A stretch of DNA of 64,000 nt, taken from positions 311,565-375,564 of the forward strand of contig NZ_JACKVK010000008.1 of NCBI RefSeq assembly GCF_025823185.1, read 5' to 3'. A program made the position numbers and the translations under genes. Positions 51,507 to 60,950 of the stretch are shown here, in pieces. Below the pieces are notes generated by a model that had not been told where the DNA came from, did not search any database, and was given only the letters and a program-made list of their open reading frames with translations. Origin of the DNA: Mycobacterium yunnanensis (GTDB lineage: Bacteria; Actinomycetota; Actinomycetes; Mycobacteriales; Mycobacteriaceae). The stretch's first letter is position 1. Each line of letters starts with the position of its first letter.

Positions 51507-53162
51507 ATGACGACCCGAGGGCGCAAGCTGAAGCCCGGCCGCATCACGTTCGTCGGTTCAGGCCCCGGTGACCCGGGCCTGCTGACGACGAGGGCGCGCA
51601 CGGTACTGGCCAACGCGGCACTGGTCTTCACGGACCCTGACGTACCCGAGGCGGTGCTCGCCATAGTCGGCTCCGAGCTGCCGCCCACGTCGGGCCCGGC
51701 GGAGGCTACCCAGAACGACGACGCGACGACGGCCGACGCCGACGTCCCCGTGGCCACCACGACCATCCCCGGCGGTGCGGACGTCCGCCCCGCCCTGGGT
51801 GATCCGACCGAGGTCGCCAAGCTGCTGGTCCACGAGGCGCGTACCGGCGTCGACGTGGTGCGGCTGGTGGCAGGCGATCCACTGTCGGTCGACGCGGTGA
51901 TCACCGAGGTCGGCGCCCTGGCCCGGACGCAGGCCCAGTTCGAGATCGTGCCCGGGCTGGCGCCCGGCGCCGCGGTTCCCACCTACGCGGGACTCCCGCT
52001 GGGTTCCTCACACACCGTGGCCGACGTTCGCGGTGACGTGGACTGGGCCGCCCTGGCTGCGGCCCCGGGCCCACTGATCTTGCACGCCACCGCATCTCAC
52101 CTTCCCGAGGCTGCGCGCACGCTGATCGAGTACGGCTTGACCGAGTCGACGCCGTGCGTCGTGACCGCGAATGGCACGACGTGCCAGCAGCGTTCGGTCG
52201 AGACCACGCTGTCGGGCCTGCAGGACAAGGCGACGCTGGTCGCCGCCGAGTCGACGGGGCCGCTCAACGGCCCGCTGGTCGTCACGATCGGCAAGACCGT
52301 CGCCAACCGCGCCAAGCTGAACTGGTGGGAGAGCCGGGCGCTGTACGGCTGGACCGTGTTGGTGCCCCGCACCAAGGATCAGGCCGGCGAGATGAGCGAT
52401 CGGCTGGTCTCCCACGGCGCCCTGCCGATCGAGGTCCCGACGATCGCCGTCGAACCGCCGCGCAGCCCGGCCCAGATGGAGCGGGCCGTCAAGGGTCTGG
52501 TGGACGGTCGGTTCCAGTGGGTCGTGTTCACCTCCACCAACGCCGTGCGTGCGGTGTGGGAGAAGTTCAACGAGTTCGGTCTCGACGCCCGCGCCTTCTC
52601 CGGGGTGAAGATCGCCTGTGTCGGACAGGCGACGGCCGACAAGGTCCGCGCCTTCGGCATCAACCCCGAGCTGGTGCCGTCGGGTGAGCAGTCCTCGCTG
52701 GGCCTGCTCGACGAGTTCCCGCCGTACGACGACATCTTCGACCCGGTGAACCGGGTGTTGTTGCCGCGGGCCGACATCGCCACCGAGACCCTCGCCGAGG
52801 GCCTGCGCGAGCGGGGCTGGGAGATCGAGGACGTCACGGCCTACCGCACCGTGCGGGCGGCACCGCCGCCGGCGCAGACGCGCGAGATGATCAAGACCGG
52901 TGGTTTCGACGCGGTGTGCTTCACCTCGAGTTCGACGGTGCGCAACCTGGTCGGCATCGCGGGCAAGCCGCACGCCAGGACCATCGTGGCGTGCATCGGA
53001 CCCAAGACCGCCGAGACCGCAGCCGAATTCGGGCTGAGGGTCGACGTGCAACCGGAGACCGCTGCGGTCGGACCGTTGGTCGAGGCGCTGGCCGAGCATG
53101 CCGCGCGCCTGCGCGCCGAGGGTGCGCTGCCTCCGCCGCGCAAGAAGAGCCGCCGGAGGTAG
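51507..53162 (+). CDS. hemD: Fused uroporphyrinogen-III methyltransferase-like/uroporphyrinogen-III synthase
   Basis: The 551-residue protein has an N-terminal CobA/CysG-type methyltransferase fold (about 10-265: FVGSGPGDPGLLTTRARTVL, VVRLVAGDPLSVDAVITEV, EIVPGLAPGAAVPTYAGLPL) and a C-terminal HemD domain (about 280-540: VLVPRTKDQAGEMSDRLVSH, VVFTSTNAVRAVWEKFNEFG, AVCFTSSSTVRNLVGIAGKP). The actinobacterial fusion serves haem and possibly sirohaem/cobalamin branches. The methyltransferase half may be inactive in some members; not decided here. A basic tail (PPRKKSRRR) ends the protein. Confidence 0.93.
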   Translation: MTTRGRKLKPGRITFVGSGPGDPGLLTTRARTVLANAALVFTDPDVPEAVLAIVGSELPPTSGPAEATQNDDATTADADVPVATTTIPGGADVRPALGDPTEVAKLLVHEARTGVDVVRLVAGDPLSVDAVITEVGALARTQAQFEIVPGLAPGAAVPTYAGLPLGSSHTVADVRGDVDWAALAAAPGPLILHATASHLPEAARTLIEYGLTESTPCVVTANGTTCQQRSVETTLSGLQDKATLVAAESTGPLNGPLVVTIGKTVANRAKLNWWESRALYGWTVLVPRTKDQAGEMSDRLVSHGALPIEVPTIAVEPPRSPAQMERAVKGLVDGRFQWVVFTSTNAVRAVWEKFNEFGLDARAFSGVKIACVGQATADKVRAFGINPELVPSGEQSSLGLLDEFPPYDDIFDPVNRVLLPRADIATETLAEGLRERGWEIEDVTAYRTVRAAPPPAQTREMIKTGGFDAVCFTSSSTVRNLVGIAGKPHARTIVACIGPKTAETAAEFGLRVDVQPETAAVGPLVEALAEHAARLRAEGALPPPRKKSRRR

Positions 53163-53172
53163 CGGAGGCTCG

Positions 53173-54153
53173 ATGCCCAACCTCAACCACCGTCCGCGCC
53201 GTCTACGGTCGACGCCGGCCATGCGCCGGCTCGTCGCCCAGACCTCCTTGGAGCCACGGCATCTGGTGCTGCCGATGTTCGTCGCCGACGGCATCTCCGA
53301 GCCGCGTCCGATCGACTCCATGCCCGGGGTGTATCAGCACACCCGTGACTCGCTGCGCAAGGCGGCCGCGGAGGCCGTCGCCGCAGGCGTGGGCGGCCTG
53401 ATGCTCTTCGGGGTGCCCGAGGAGGAGGACAAAGACGCCACCGGGTCGGCCGGGGTGGCCGAGGACGGCATTCTGAACGTCGCGCTGCGTGACCTGGCGA
53501 CCGACCTGGGGTCGGACACGGTCTTGATGGCCGACACGTGCCTGGACGAGTTCACCGATCACGGTCATTGCGGCGTGCTCGACGTTCGCGGTCGGGTAGA
53601 CAATGACGTCACCAACGCGCGCTACGTCGAACTCGCCGTGGCACAAGCCAATTCGGGCGCCCACGTGGTGGGCCCGAGCGGGATGATGGACGGTCAGGTC
53701 GCGGCGATCAGGGGTGGCCTCGACGCCGCCGGGCACTCCGACGTGGTGATCCTGGCCTACGCGGCCAAGTTCGCGTCCGGTTTCTACGGCCCCTTCCGCG
53801 AAGCGGTGGGCTCGAGCCTGCAGGGTGACCGCCGGACCTACCAGCAGAATCCCGGCAATGCGCGGGAGGCGTTGCACGAGATCGAGCTCGACATCGACGA
53901 GGGCGCCGACATGATCATGGTCAAGCCCGCCATGGCCTATCTGGACGTCGTGCGCACCGCCGCCGAGGTGTCGCCGGTTCCCGTTGCGGCGTACCAGGTT
54001 TCGGGTGAGTACTCGATGATCCGCGCCGCCGCCGACAACGGGTGGATCGACCTGCGCACCATGGCGCTGGAGACCTTGACCAGCATCCGTCGGGCCGGAG
54101 CGGACATCGTGCTGTCCTACTGGGCGGCCGACGTCGCGGACTGGCTCGCGTGA
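53173..54153 (+). CDS. hemB: Delta-aminolevulinic acid dehydratase (porphobilinogen synthase)
   Basis: The 326-residue protein condenses two aminolevulinates to porphobilinogen. Schiff-base lysines lie in VILAYAAKFASGFYGPF and DMIMVKPAMAYLD. The metal site reads ADTCLDEFTDHGHCGVLDVR: the middle Cys of the zinc triplet is replaced (C-L-D), so a Mg-type site is expected. It ends with a 4-base overlap to the next gene, extending the operon. Confidence 0.96.
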   Translation: MPNLNHRPRRLRSTPAMRRLVAQTSLEPRHLVLPMFVADGISEPRPIDSMPGVYQHTRDSLRKAAAEAVAAGVGGLMLFGVPEEEDKDATGSAGVAEDGILNVALRDLATDLGSDTVLMADTCLDEFTDHGHCGVLDVRGRVDNDVTNARYVELAVAQANSGAHVVGPSGMMDGQVAAIRGGLDAAGHSDVVILAYAAKFASGFYGPFREAVGSSLQGDRRTYQQNPGNAREALHEIELDIDEGADMIMVKPAMAYLDVVRTAAEVSPVPVAAYQVSGEYSMIRAAADNGWIDLRTMALETLTSIRRAGADIVLSYWAADVADWLA

Positions 54154-54719
54154 CCGAACGTCCGCAGGTTCCGCCGCCGGAACCATATGGCGGCCCGCCG
54201 CCCAATCCATACGGCGCACCCCCACCCGGATATGGCGGCCCGCCGCCCGGATATGGCGGCCCCCCGCCCGGATATGGCCCACCACCCCCCGGCCCGCAGG
54301 GCCCGCCGGTGCTGTCCGAGCCGCTCGTCCGCCCCGACGACGTCGACACCGGTTTCTGGTTGTGGCTGGTCGCGACGACGATGATGGTGATCGGCTACGT
54401 CGTCGACCTGGCCGCTGCGCCCCTCAAGGCCCCCTCGGTGGTGGTCTACGGGGTCTCGGGAGTCTTCCTCTTCGTCGTCGCGTCGGTGGTGGTGACGTTC
54501 CTGTTCCTGCTGCGCGCGGGGTATCGCTGGGCGCGCACCCTGCTCACCGGCGGTGGGGCGGCGACCATCGTCTATGCGCTGACCAACTTGTTCGGCGTCG
54601 ACCGACCGACGGTGGCAGCCTTCGTGTTTGCGATCACCGCCGTCATCGCCGTGGTCTGCGTCGCCGGCGGAATCTACCTGCTGCACCGCAAGGACGCCCA
54701 CGAATACTTCACGCGCTGA
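54150..54719 (+). CDS. Pro/Gly/Tyr-rich membrane protein (Rv0513 family)
   Basis: The protein is 189 residues from GTG 54150 (GTGA overlap with hemB). A disordered GGPPPGY-repeat N-terminus (about 1-50) is followed by four membrane segments (FWLWLVATTMMVIGYVVDLA, SVVVYGVSGVFLFVVASVVV, GGAATIVYALTNLFG, AAFVFAITAVIAVVCVAGGI). It carries the first of several small membrane proteins after the haem genes. Function unknown. Confidence 0.8.
   Translation: MTERPQVPPPEPYGGPPPNPYGAPPPGYGGPPPGYGGPPPGYGPPPPGPQGPPVLSEPLVRPDDVDTGFWLWLVATTMMVIGYVVDLAAAPLKAPSVVVYGVSGVFLFVVASVVVTFLFLLRAGYRWARTLLTGGGAATIVYALTNLFGVDRPTVAAFVFAITAVIAVVCVAGGIYLLHRKDAHEYFTR
54184..54290 (+). repeat. 21-bp tandem repeats encoding PPPGYGG
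   Basis: GGATAT-initiated 21-bp units begin at 54228, 54249 and 54270, with degenerate units before. They encode PPPGYGG heptads in the Rv0513-type protein and are slippage-prone. Confidence 0.75.
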
Positions 54720-54743
54720 GCGTGACGCTAGGCTGGCCCGACC

Positions 54744-55145
54744 ATGTCCGACTCCCCACCCGACGCCACTCGTCCACGCACGGTGACGGCGGCGTTCTGG
54801 TGCTGGTTGGTCGCGGCGATCCTGGCCGCAGCCTTCGGGATGCTCATCGGCACCTTCACCACCGCGTTGGTGTTCCAGGTGGCGGGGCTGATCCTGGTGG
54901 TCGCCGGCTTGGCGCAGGGCTATCTGGCGGGCCGGGCGCGCCGGGGGTCCAGGCGGTTCGCGAACGCCGCGGTGGGTCTGTCGATGGCGTCGGTGGCATA
55001 TCTGGGCGTACTGATCGTCGTGGCCGGAATCGCGCCGTTCGGCGTGCTCATCGTCGCGGTGATCATGGTGCTGTTCATCACCGGCTCGGCGATGAATCAG
55101 CGCAGCACGTCGCAGCAGTGGTACGAGTCCCGGGGCCACGCGTGA
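54744..55145 (+). CDS. Small multi-pass membrane protein (Rv0514 family)
   Basis: The 133-residue protein has four hydrophobic segments (AAFWCWLVAAILAAAFGMLI, ALVFQVAGLILVVAGLAQGY, AAVGLSMASVAYLGVLIVV, GVLIVAVIMVLFITGSA). ATG 54744 follows the previous gene by 24 bases. It ends overlapping the next gene by 4 bases. No known domain is recognised. Confidence 0.75.
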   Translation: MSDSPPDATRPRTVTAAFWCWLVAAILAAAFGMLIGTFTTALVFQVAGLILVVAGLAQGYLAGRARRGSRRFANAAVGLSMASVAYLGVLIVVAGIAPFGVLIVAVIMVLFITGSAMNQRSTSQQWYESRGHA

Positions 55146-55612
55146 CATCCGATCCCGAGATCCTCTTTCACGAACCCGGTGCCACGCTGTGGTGGCTGGC
55201 GGCCGGCCCCGTCGCGGCCGTGCTGATGATGTTCATCCAGGTGTCCTCGGGCTACGGCTGGCACCCCCTGCTGCCCGGGGTGTTCCTGGTGTTGGTGACC
55301 GGCTTCCTCGGACTGCAGGTCAAGGCAGCCCGCATTCACACGTCGGTCGAGCTGACCCGTGAGTACCTGCGGCAGGGCACCGAGACGATCCTGCTCTCGG
55401 AAATCGCCAGGATCTACCCGGAGGCAGACGGGCCAGAGGTACCCAAGTGGCAGTCGTACCGGGCACTGGGGGAACTGACCGGGGTACCGCGCGGTCGCAC
55501 CGGCATCGGGGTGAAGCTCAGCGGCGACCGTCGGGCCCAGGCGTGGGCGCGCCGGCACCGGAACCTGCGGGCCGCGTTGGTGTCCGTCGTCGACGAGGGA
55601 GTTGCGTCGTGA
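55142..55612 (+). CDS. Small membrane protein with PH-like C-terminus
   Basis: The 156-residue protein (GTG 55142, GTGA overlap) has two hydrophobic segments at about 15-60 (ATLWWLAAGPVAAVLMMFIQ; LPGVFLVLVTGFLGLQ). A soluble part follows (IHTSVELTREYLRQGTETIL, LSEIARIYPEADG...), which recalls bacterial PH-like domains seen in small membrane proteins. Not assigned to a family; conserved position after the Rv0514 type. Confidence 0.7.
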   Translation: MTSDPEILFHEPGATLWWLAAGPVAAVLMMFIQVSSGYGWHPLLPGVFLVLVTGFLGLQVKAARIHTSVELTREYLRQGTETILLSEIARIYPEADGPEVPKWQSYRALGELTGVPRGRTGIGVKLSGDRRAQAWARRHRNLRAALVSVVDEGVAS

Positions 55613-55839
55613 AGGCTCGGGCGATCGTCGAATTGGTGCTCGCCGCGGTGGCCGCGGTGGGATGCGCGCTGAGCTGGCTGGCGGCGAAGTCCCCGGCCGT
55701 GGCCGCCCCCGTGATCGCCTCCGAGCCGCCGATGCCCACCGTGACCTACGACCCGTCCTTCGTCGTGCTGGCGATGCTGTTGCTGACGGTGGCGGCGGTG
55801 TTCGCGGTGCTCGGCATCGCACGGCTTCGACGCGGCTGA
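55609..55839 (+). CDS. 76-residue two-pass membrane protein
   Basis: GTG 55609 overlaps the previous stop (GTGA). Two hydrophobic segments (AIVELVLAAVAAVGCALSWL; SFVVLAMLLLTVAAVFAVLG) surround an external loop with PVIASEPPMPTVTYDP, and the end is basic. Function unknown; it is the last member of the small membrane protein string. Confidence 0.7.
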   Translation: MKARAIVELVLAAVAAVGCALSWLAAKSPAVAAPVIASEPPMPTVTYDPSFVVLAMLLLTVAAVFAVLGIARLRRG

Positions 55840-55899
55840 CTCTCGGGAAGTGACCCCCACCACAGCGCTATTGGTACAAAGTACGAAATCTGTAACACT

Positions 55900-56760
55900 G
55901 TGTCGGTGACCGAACTCGCCGAGAATGGCCAGCGCTCCGACGCCCTGCCCCTTGGACCCGACTCGTTGGTGTGGAAGTACTTCGGTGACAACCGGATGTA
56001 CCTGATCGGCCCACGACCCGCCGTCCTGCAGAACATGCTGGCCGAGCTGGGCCAAGGCGTGCTCGACCACTCGGTGTTCTTCGCCGACACCGCGGCCAGG
56101 GTCAAGCGGTCCATCCCGCCGATCATGATGACCGTGTACGGGTCCGACGACGACGCCGAGGGGCACGAGGTGCGGGACTTCCACCGCGACATCAAGGGCG
56201 ACATGCCAGACGGCCGCCGCTACCACGCGCTGGACCCGGAGACGTATTTCTGGGCGCACGCCACCTTCGTCGAGCAGGTGCTGTACTTCGCCGACACCTT
56301 CGTCAAGCGGCTCACCGACGAGGAGAAGGAACGCATCTACCTCGAGTCGAAGACGTGGTACCGCCGCTACGGCGTCAGCGACCGCCCGATGCCCGCCGAT
56401 TACGCCGGCTTCCAACGGTATTGGGACCGGATGATGGATCAGATCGTGATCGCCCACCCCACGGCGAAGTACGGCGTCGGCTATGTCACCAAGGGCTTCC
56501 CCCGCCCCAAGGGGGTGTCGCCGACGACGTGGCGTGTGGTGTACCCGTTGTTCAACCCCGTCGCGGCCTTCCTCACCACCGGCGGCATGCCGCCCCGTGC
56601 CCGGGATCTGCTGGAGCTGCCGTGGGGTCCCCGGCGAGAGCGGGCGTACCAGGCCTTCGCCGCGGCGTGGCGGTCGGCGCCGGTGAACTGGACGTGGAAC
56701 CGGCTGCCGATGACGGTGCGCTACAACGGTTTCGCGCGGGTGGGCTATGGCCGTCGTTGA
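55900..56760 (+). CDS. Oxygenase MpaB-like protein (DUF2236)
   Basis: The protein is about 286 residues (GTG 55900 or 55906). It shows the DUF2236/MpaB pattern: [40 protein letters not shown] (conserved His), [40 protein letters not shown]. Family members are haem-b enzymes such as latex-clearing protein relatives and oxidise diverse lipophilic substrates. It overlaps the TetR gene by 14 bases, so the regulator is probably its local controller. Confidence 0.82.
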   Translation: MSVTELAENGQRSDALPLGPDSLVWKYFGDNRMYLIGPRPAVLQNMLAELGQGVLDHSVFFADTAARVKRSIPPIMMTVYGSDDDAEGHEVRDFHRDIKGDMPDGRRYHALDPETYFWAHATFVEQVLYFADTFVKRLTDEEKERIYLESKTWYRRYGVSDRPMPADYAGFQRYWDRMMDQIVIAHPTAKYGVGYVTKGFPRPKGVSPTTWRVVYPLFNPVAAFLTTGGMPPRARDLLELPWGPRRERAYQAFAAAWRSAPVNWTWNRLPMTVRYNGFARVGYGRR

Positions 56761-57349
56761 CACCGCCAATTCCGCGACCCGGGCAATCCTGGATGCGGCC
56801 CTCGTCGAATTCGAGCGGCACGGCTTTCAGCGGGTCGCGCTCGACGACGTGGCCCGCCGGGCGGGGGTCAGCCGCACCACCATCTACCGCCGGTTCGCCA
56901 ACCGAGACGAGTTGGTCGCCGCGGTCATCGAGCGCGAGAACGTGGTGCTCTTCGCCGACATCGCCGCGGAGTTGTCCCGCGCCGAGAAGCCGGCCAACTA
57001 CTACGTCGAGGCGTTCACCCAGTCGATTCTGATGTTCCGCAGGCACCGCGTGCTCAACCAGATGATGACCGAGGAACCCGCCCTGGTGCTGGAACTCGGG
57101 CGGCGGCACCACGGTGCGGCGATCGAGCGGATGGCCGACGCACTGCGGGTGATCTTCCCCGCCGGGTTCGCCGACCGGATCGGTGCGGCCGCCGTCGACG
57201 ACCTCGCCGAGACGATCCTGCGCTACGCCGCCATGGTGCTGCTCTTGCCGAGCGCCGAACCGCTCGACACCCCGGAGCGTCTGCGCGCGTTCGCCGAGAG
57301 GCACTTCGTCCCCAGCCTGCCTGCTGCGCTGCGGGCCGTCCCGGTGTGA
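56747..57349 (+). CDS. TetR-family transcriptional regulator
   Basis: The 200-residue protein has an N-terminal TetR helix-turn-helix ([55 protein letters not shown]) and an all-helical ligand domain. ATG 56747 lies inside the MpaB-like gene (14-base overlap), a typical arrangement for a co-transcribed repressor of the oxygenase gene. Ligand unknown. Confidence 0.88.
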   Translation: MAVVDTANSATRAILDAALVEFERHGFQRVALDDVARRAGVSRTTIYRRFANRDELVAAVIERENVVLFADIAAELSRAEKPANYYVEAFTQSILMFRRHRVLNQMMTEEPALVLELGRRHHGAAIERMADALRVIFPAGFADRIGAAAVDDLAETILRYAAMVLLLPSAEPLDTPERLRAFAERHFVPSLPAALRAVPV

Positions 57350-57373
57350 TCCAGACCCCTGCGACAGGCGGTT

Positions 57374-57399
57374 GTTTTGCTGATCACACTTTTGGGCAA
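57374..57399 (+). promoter_or_regulatory. SigF-like promoter candidate
   Basis: GTTT (57374-57377), a 16-base spacer, then GGGCAA (57394-57399), close to the mycobacterial SigF pattern GTTT-N15-17-GGGTAT. It lies 10 bases before the ATG at 57409. One base off consensus in the -10 element. Confidence 0.35.
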
Positions 57400-57408
57400 T
57401 CTTGGCCC

Positions 57409-57684
57409 ATGTCTGACGAGCAGATCACCGAGAAGCCCGAGGTCACCGACGAGCACCGCGAGAAGGCCAAGGAGATGGCCAAGGCCTATCAGGACGATCG
57501 GCCTACCGTCGGGCTCCCCGGCACCAGCAACACCGTTACGGGACAAGCGGTCTCGGAGTGGATCGACGAGGATGGCAACCCCAAGTTCGGCGAGGTCGAG
57601 GAGGGCGGCGGCGTCAAGCGCGAGGACGTGATGGGTGTGCGCGAAGAGTCGATGGGCGACGAGTCCAAGGAGGAATCGAGCTAG
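57409..57684 (+). CDS. Small acidic hydrophilic protein
   Basis: The protein is 91 residues from ATG 57409 (MSDEQITEKPEVTDEHREKA). It is highly charged, has no membrane segment, and contains KEMAKAYQDDRPTVGLPGTS and VSEWIDEDGNPKFGEVEEGG. This looks like a disordered stress-type protein. The upstream SigF-like promoter would fit a general stress role. It is followed at once by the PNPOx-like gene (adjacent, no gap). Confidence 0.7.
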   Translation: MSDEQITEKPEVTDEHREKAKEMAKAYQDDRPTVGLPGTSNTVTGQAVSEWIDEDGNPKFGEVEEGGGVKREDVMGVREESMGDESKEESS

Positions 57685-58170
57685 GTGCATTCCCTGGAGG
57701 ACGTCGCCCCGGTCTTTCGCGACATGGCCCACGCCATCGTGTGGGCGTCGGTCGCCACCGTCGACGGCGACGGTCGGCCCCGTTCGCGCATCCTGCACCC
57801 CTACTGGGAGTGGAACGGCACGGATTTGGTCGGGTGGATCGCCACCGTGCCCACGCCGCTGAAGCGGGCCCACCTCGACGCCCACCCCGAGGTGTCCGTC
57901 AGCTATTGGCGGCCCAGCCACGACACGTGCAGTGCCGAGGCGACGGTGCAGTGGTATCTCGACGACGACACCTGCGGGCGGGTGTGGGAGGCGTTCGCCA
58001 GTGCGCCTGCCCCGGTTGGCTACGACCCGTTCATCATCCCGATGTGGAGCGACGGCCCCACGTCGGATCAGTTCGCCGTCCTGCGTCTGGCGCCGTACCG
58101 TCTGCGGGTGATGCCAGGCACCGTGATGACCGCCGGTGAGGGCGAGACGCTGCTCTGGTCGGCCTCCTAG
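57685..58170 (+). CDS. Pyridoxamine 5'-phosphate oxidase-like flavin/F420-binding protein
   Basis: The protein is 161 residues from GTG 57685. A split-barrel pattern runs from WASVATVDGDGRPRSRILHP through WIATVPTPLKRAHLDAHPEV to APYRLRVMPGTVM. In mycobacteria this family often binds F420 or FMN. It directly follows the acidic protein gene and precedes the P450 gene by 14 bases. Confidence 0.8.
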   Translation: MHSLEDVAPVFRDMAHAIVWASVATVDGDGRPRSRILHPYWEWNGTDLVGWIATVPTPLKRAHLDAHPEVSVSYWRPSHDTCSAEATVQWYLDDDTCGRVWEAFASAPAPVGYDPFIIPMWSDGPTSDQFAVLRLAPYRLRVMPGTVMTAGEGETLLWSAS

Positions 58171-58184
58171 CAACGTTTGCCACC

Positions 58185-59579
58185 GTGGCCAGAGCCCCCC
58201 ACAATGGCCCCGTGGTCGGCTCGGACGTCAGTCATCTTCCTCGGGCACCACGGAACCCACTGTCGCCGAGACGGCTGCTGGCCGCGTTGCGCGAGTTCGA
58301 CACCGGCGGGGAAGTGCTCAGCGCGGCGGGCGGACCGGTCACCAGAATTCAGTTCGGCCCCGCGTGGCTGATGCCGCCGGTGGTGCTGGTGACCTCACCG
58401 GAGGGCATCGGCGACGTCCTCGCACGCAATCACCACCTCGGCGAGCGATGCATCGTCCACGACGAGGTCCGGCACCTGGCCGGCGACAGCCTGTTCGTGC
58501 TGCCCAACGAACGCTGGGTGCCCCGCAAGCGCGCCCTGCAACCGGTTTTCACCCGCCACGAGGTCCGGCGGTTCGGCGGTCACATGTCACGGGCCGCCCA
58601 CGAATTGGTCGACCACTGGCGGGCCGCGGGCCTCGACGACGGCCTGCAGGTCGACCTCGACCCGGCGTGCCGTCGGCTGACCATGCAGTCGCTGGGCCGC
58701 TCGGTCCTGGGCGTCGACCTCAACGATCGCGCCGACGTGATCTCCGAGTGCATGCACGTCGCCTCCGGGTATGCCGCCGACCGGGCGCTTCGTCCGGTGC
58801 GGGCTCCGCGTTGGCTGCCGACCCCCGCCCGTCGGCGCGCCCGCCGCGCGGTGGCGACCATGCTGCAGGTCGCCGACGAGATGCTGCAGGCGTGCCGTCG
58901 GGACCCCGCGCGCGACGCACCCCTGATCCGCGCCTTGCTCGCGGCCACCGATCCGGTGACCGGAGCCGCCCTGTCCGACCGCGACGTCTGCAACGACCTG
59001 CTGATCTTCATGCTCGCCGGACACGACACCACCGCCACGGCGTTGACGCACTCGCTGTGGGCGCTGGGACACCACCCGCAGATGCAGGATCGGGTGGCCG
59101 CGGAGGTCGCGGCGATCGGTACCCGCGAGCTGACCCCTGCCGACGTGCCACGGCTGGGTTACACCCGCCAGGTGCTCCTCGAGTCGCTGCGGCTGTGTCC
59201 GCCGGCCGGCGGGGTCGGGCGGCTCGCGCTGCGGGATCTCGAGGTGGCCGGTCACCGGATCGAGGCGGGCAGCATCGTCGCGGTCGGCATCCAGGCCGTG
59301 CACCGGAATCCCGCGCTGTGGACCGACCCCATGGCGTTCGACCCGGACCGATTCGCCCCAGAGGTGGCCGCCACCCGGCCGCGGTGGCAGTTCGTCCCGT
59401 TCTCGGGTGGTCCGCGCTCCTGCATCGGGGAGCACTTCGCGATGCTGGAGACGACACTGGCGCTCGCGACCGTCGTCGCGGCCGTCCGGGTGCGCTCGCT
59501 GAACGCCGACTTCCCCGTCGAGGTGCCGTACACCACGGTGGCCAAGGGGCCGATCCCCGTCGCCCTGGCCGCTCGGTGA
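58185..59579 (+). CDS. Cytochrome P450
   Basis: The protein is 464 residues from GTG 58185. P450 hallmarks: the oxygen-binding MLAGHDTTATAL in the I helix, the ESLRL (E-x-x-R) K helix and the heme loop FSGGPRSCIGEHFAMLE with the axial Cys at residue 413. Unlike many bacterial P450s it lacks a nearby ferredoxin, so redox partners must be elsewhere. Its substrate and CYP family number are not assignable by reading. It is near the MpaB-like oxygenase gene. Confidence 0.92.
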   Translation: MARAPHNGPVVGSDVSHLPRAPRNPLSPRRLLAALREFDTGGEVLSAAGGPVTRIQFGPAWLMPPVVLVTSPEGIGDVLARNHHLGERCIVHDEVRHLAGDSLFVLPNERWVPRKRALQPVFTRHEVRRFGGHMSRAAHELVDHWRAAGLDDGLQVDLDPACRRLTMQSLGRSVLGVDLNDRADVISECMHVASGYAADRALRPVRAPRWLPTPARRRARRAVATMLQVADEMLQACRRDPARDAPLIRALLAATDPVTGAALSDRDVCNDLLIFMLAGHDTTATALTHSLWALGHHPQMQDRVAAEVAAIGTRELTPADVPRLGYTRQVLLESLRLCPPAGGVGRLALRDLEVAGHRIEAGSIVAVGIQAVHRNPALWTDPMAFDPDRFAPEVAATRPRWQFVPFSGGPRSCIGEHFAMLETTLALATVVAAVRVRSLNADFPVEVPYTTVAKGPIPVALAAR

Positions 59580-59636
59580 CCGGTACTCCTACACCCTGTA
59601 GTTGACGGCGGGGGACCGGCTGGGACACTGGTGGAC

Positions 59637-60950
59637 ATGCGTGCTGACCCACAGGTGTCCACCTCGGCACGGCTCTTCGCCGAGGCGTCCGCCGTCATCC
59701 CCGGTGGGGTCAACTCGCCGGTCCGGGCGTTCAACTCCGTCGGAGGTACGCCGCGCTTCATCACCAAGGCCGCGGGTTACTGGCTCACCGACGCCGACGA
59801 CAACCGCTACGTCGACCTGGTCTGTTCCTGGGGTCCGATGATCCTCGGGCACGCGCACCCCGCGGTCGTCGAGGCCGTCCAACGCGCTGCCGCCGACGGG
59901 TTGAGCTTCGGGGCGCCCACGCCGTCGGAGAGCGACCTGGCCCGCGAGATCGTCGGCCGCGTCGCCGCGGTCGAGCGGATCCGCCTGGTCAACTCCGGCA
60001 CCGAGGCGACGATGAGCGCCATCCGACTGGCCAGGGGTTTCACCGGCCGGGCCAAGATCGTGAAGTTCTCGGGCTGCTACCACGGGCACAGTGACGCGCT
60101 GCTGGCCGACGCCGGCTCAGGCGTCGCGACGCTGGGGCTGCCCTCCTCGCCCGGCGTCACCGGCGCGGCCACCGTCGACACGATCGTGTTGCCGTACAAC
60201 GACGTCGGCGCCGTCGAGCAGGCGTTCGCCGAGTACGGCGCGGACATCGCCTGCGTCATCACCGAAGCGGCGGCAGGCAACATGGGCGCCGTCCCGCCGC
60301 GCCCCGGCTTCAACGCCGCGCTGCGCCGGATCACCGCCGAGCACGGCGCACTGCTCATCCTCGACGAGGTGATGACGGGGTTCCGGGTCAGCAGATCCGG
60401 TTGGTACGGCGTCGATCCCATCGACGCCGACCTCTTCGCGTTCGGCAAGGTGATGAGCGGCGGCCTGCCTGCTGCGGCGTTCGGCGGCCGCGCCGAGGTG
60501 ATGGAGCGGCTCGCGCCACTGGGGCCGGTGTATCAGGCAGGCACGCTCTCGGGCAATCCGGTCGCGATGGCCGCGGGCCTGGCCACGCTGCGGGCCGCCG
60601 ACGACGCGGTGTACGCCGCGCTCGACGCCAACGCCGACCGGTTGGCCGGGCTGCTGACCTCGGCGCTCACCGAAGCGTCGGTGGCGCACCGTATTTCGCG
60701 GGCAGGCAACATGCTGAGCGTCTTCTTCGCCGATCACGAGGTGGTCGACTTCGCCTCGGCCAAGGCCACCGACACGTGGCGCTTCCCGCCCTTCTTCCAC
60801 GCCCTGCTCGACGCGGGGGTCTACCCGCCGTGCAGCGCCTTCGAGGCGTGGTTCGTCTCCGCGGTGCTCGACGACGACGCGTTCGGCCGCATCGCGGCGG
60901 CCCTGCCCGCCGCGGCCCGCGCCGCCGCCGACGCGACGAGGCCGTCATGA
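59637..60950 (+). CDS. hemL: Glutamate-1-semialdehyde 2,1-aminomutase
   Basis: The protein is about 437 residues from ATG 59637 (a GTG at 59631 is also in frame). It moves the amino group to make 5-aminolevulinate, the second step of C5 haem synthesis. The PLP Lys lies in [18 protein letters not shown]; other signatures are [47 protein letters not shown] and the carboxy part [18 protein letters not shown]. It is coupled to the downstream mutase-like gene by 4 bases, starting a run leading into the ccs genes. Confidence 0.96.
   Translation: MRADPQVSTSARLFAEASAVIPGGVNSPVRAFNSVGGTPRFITKAAGYWLTDADDNRYVDLVCSWGPMILGHAHPAVVEAVQRAAADGLSFGAPTPSESDLAREIVGRVAAVERIRLVNSGTEATMSAIRLARGFTGRAKIVKFSGCYHGHSDALLADAGSGVATLGLPSSPGVTGAATVDTIVLPYNDVGAVEQAFAEYGADIACVITEAAAGNMGAVPPRPGFNAALRRITAEHGALLILDEVMTGFRVSRSGWYGVDPIDADLFAFGKVMSGGLPAAAFGGRAEVMERLAPLGPVYQAGTLSGNPVAMAAGLATLRAADDAVYAALDANADRLAGLLTSALTEASVAHRISRAGNMLSVFFADHEVVDFASAKATDTWRFPPFFHALLDAGVYPPCSAFEAWFVSAVLDDDAFGRIAAALPAAARAAADATRPS

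Noticed and set aside
54184..54290. 21-bp repeats considered as a regulatory minisatellite
   Set aside because: They encode in-frame PPPGYGG repeats after a clear start codon; coding explains them.
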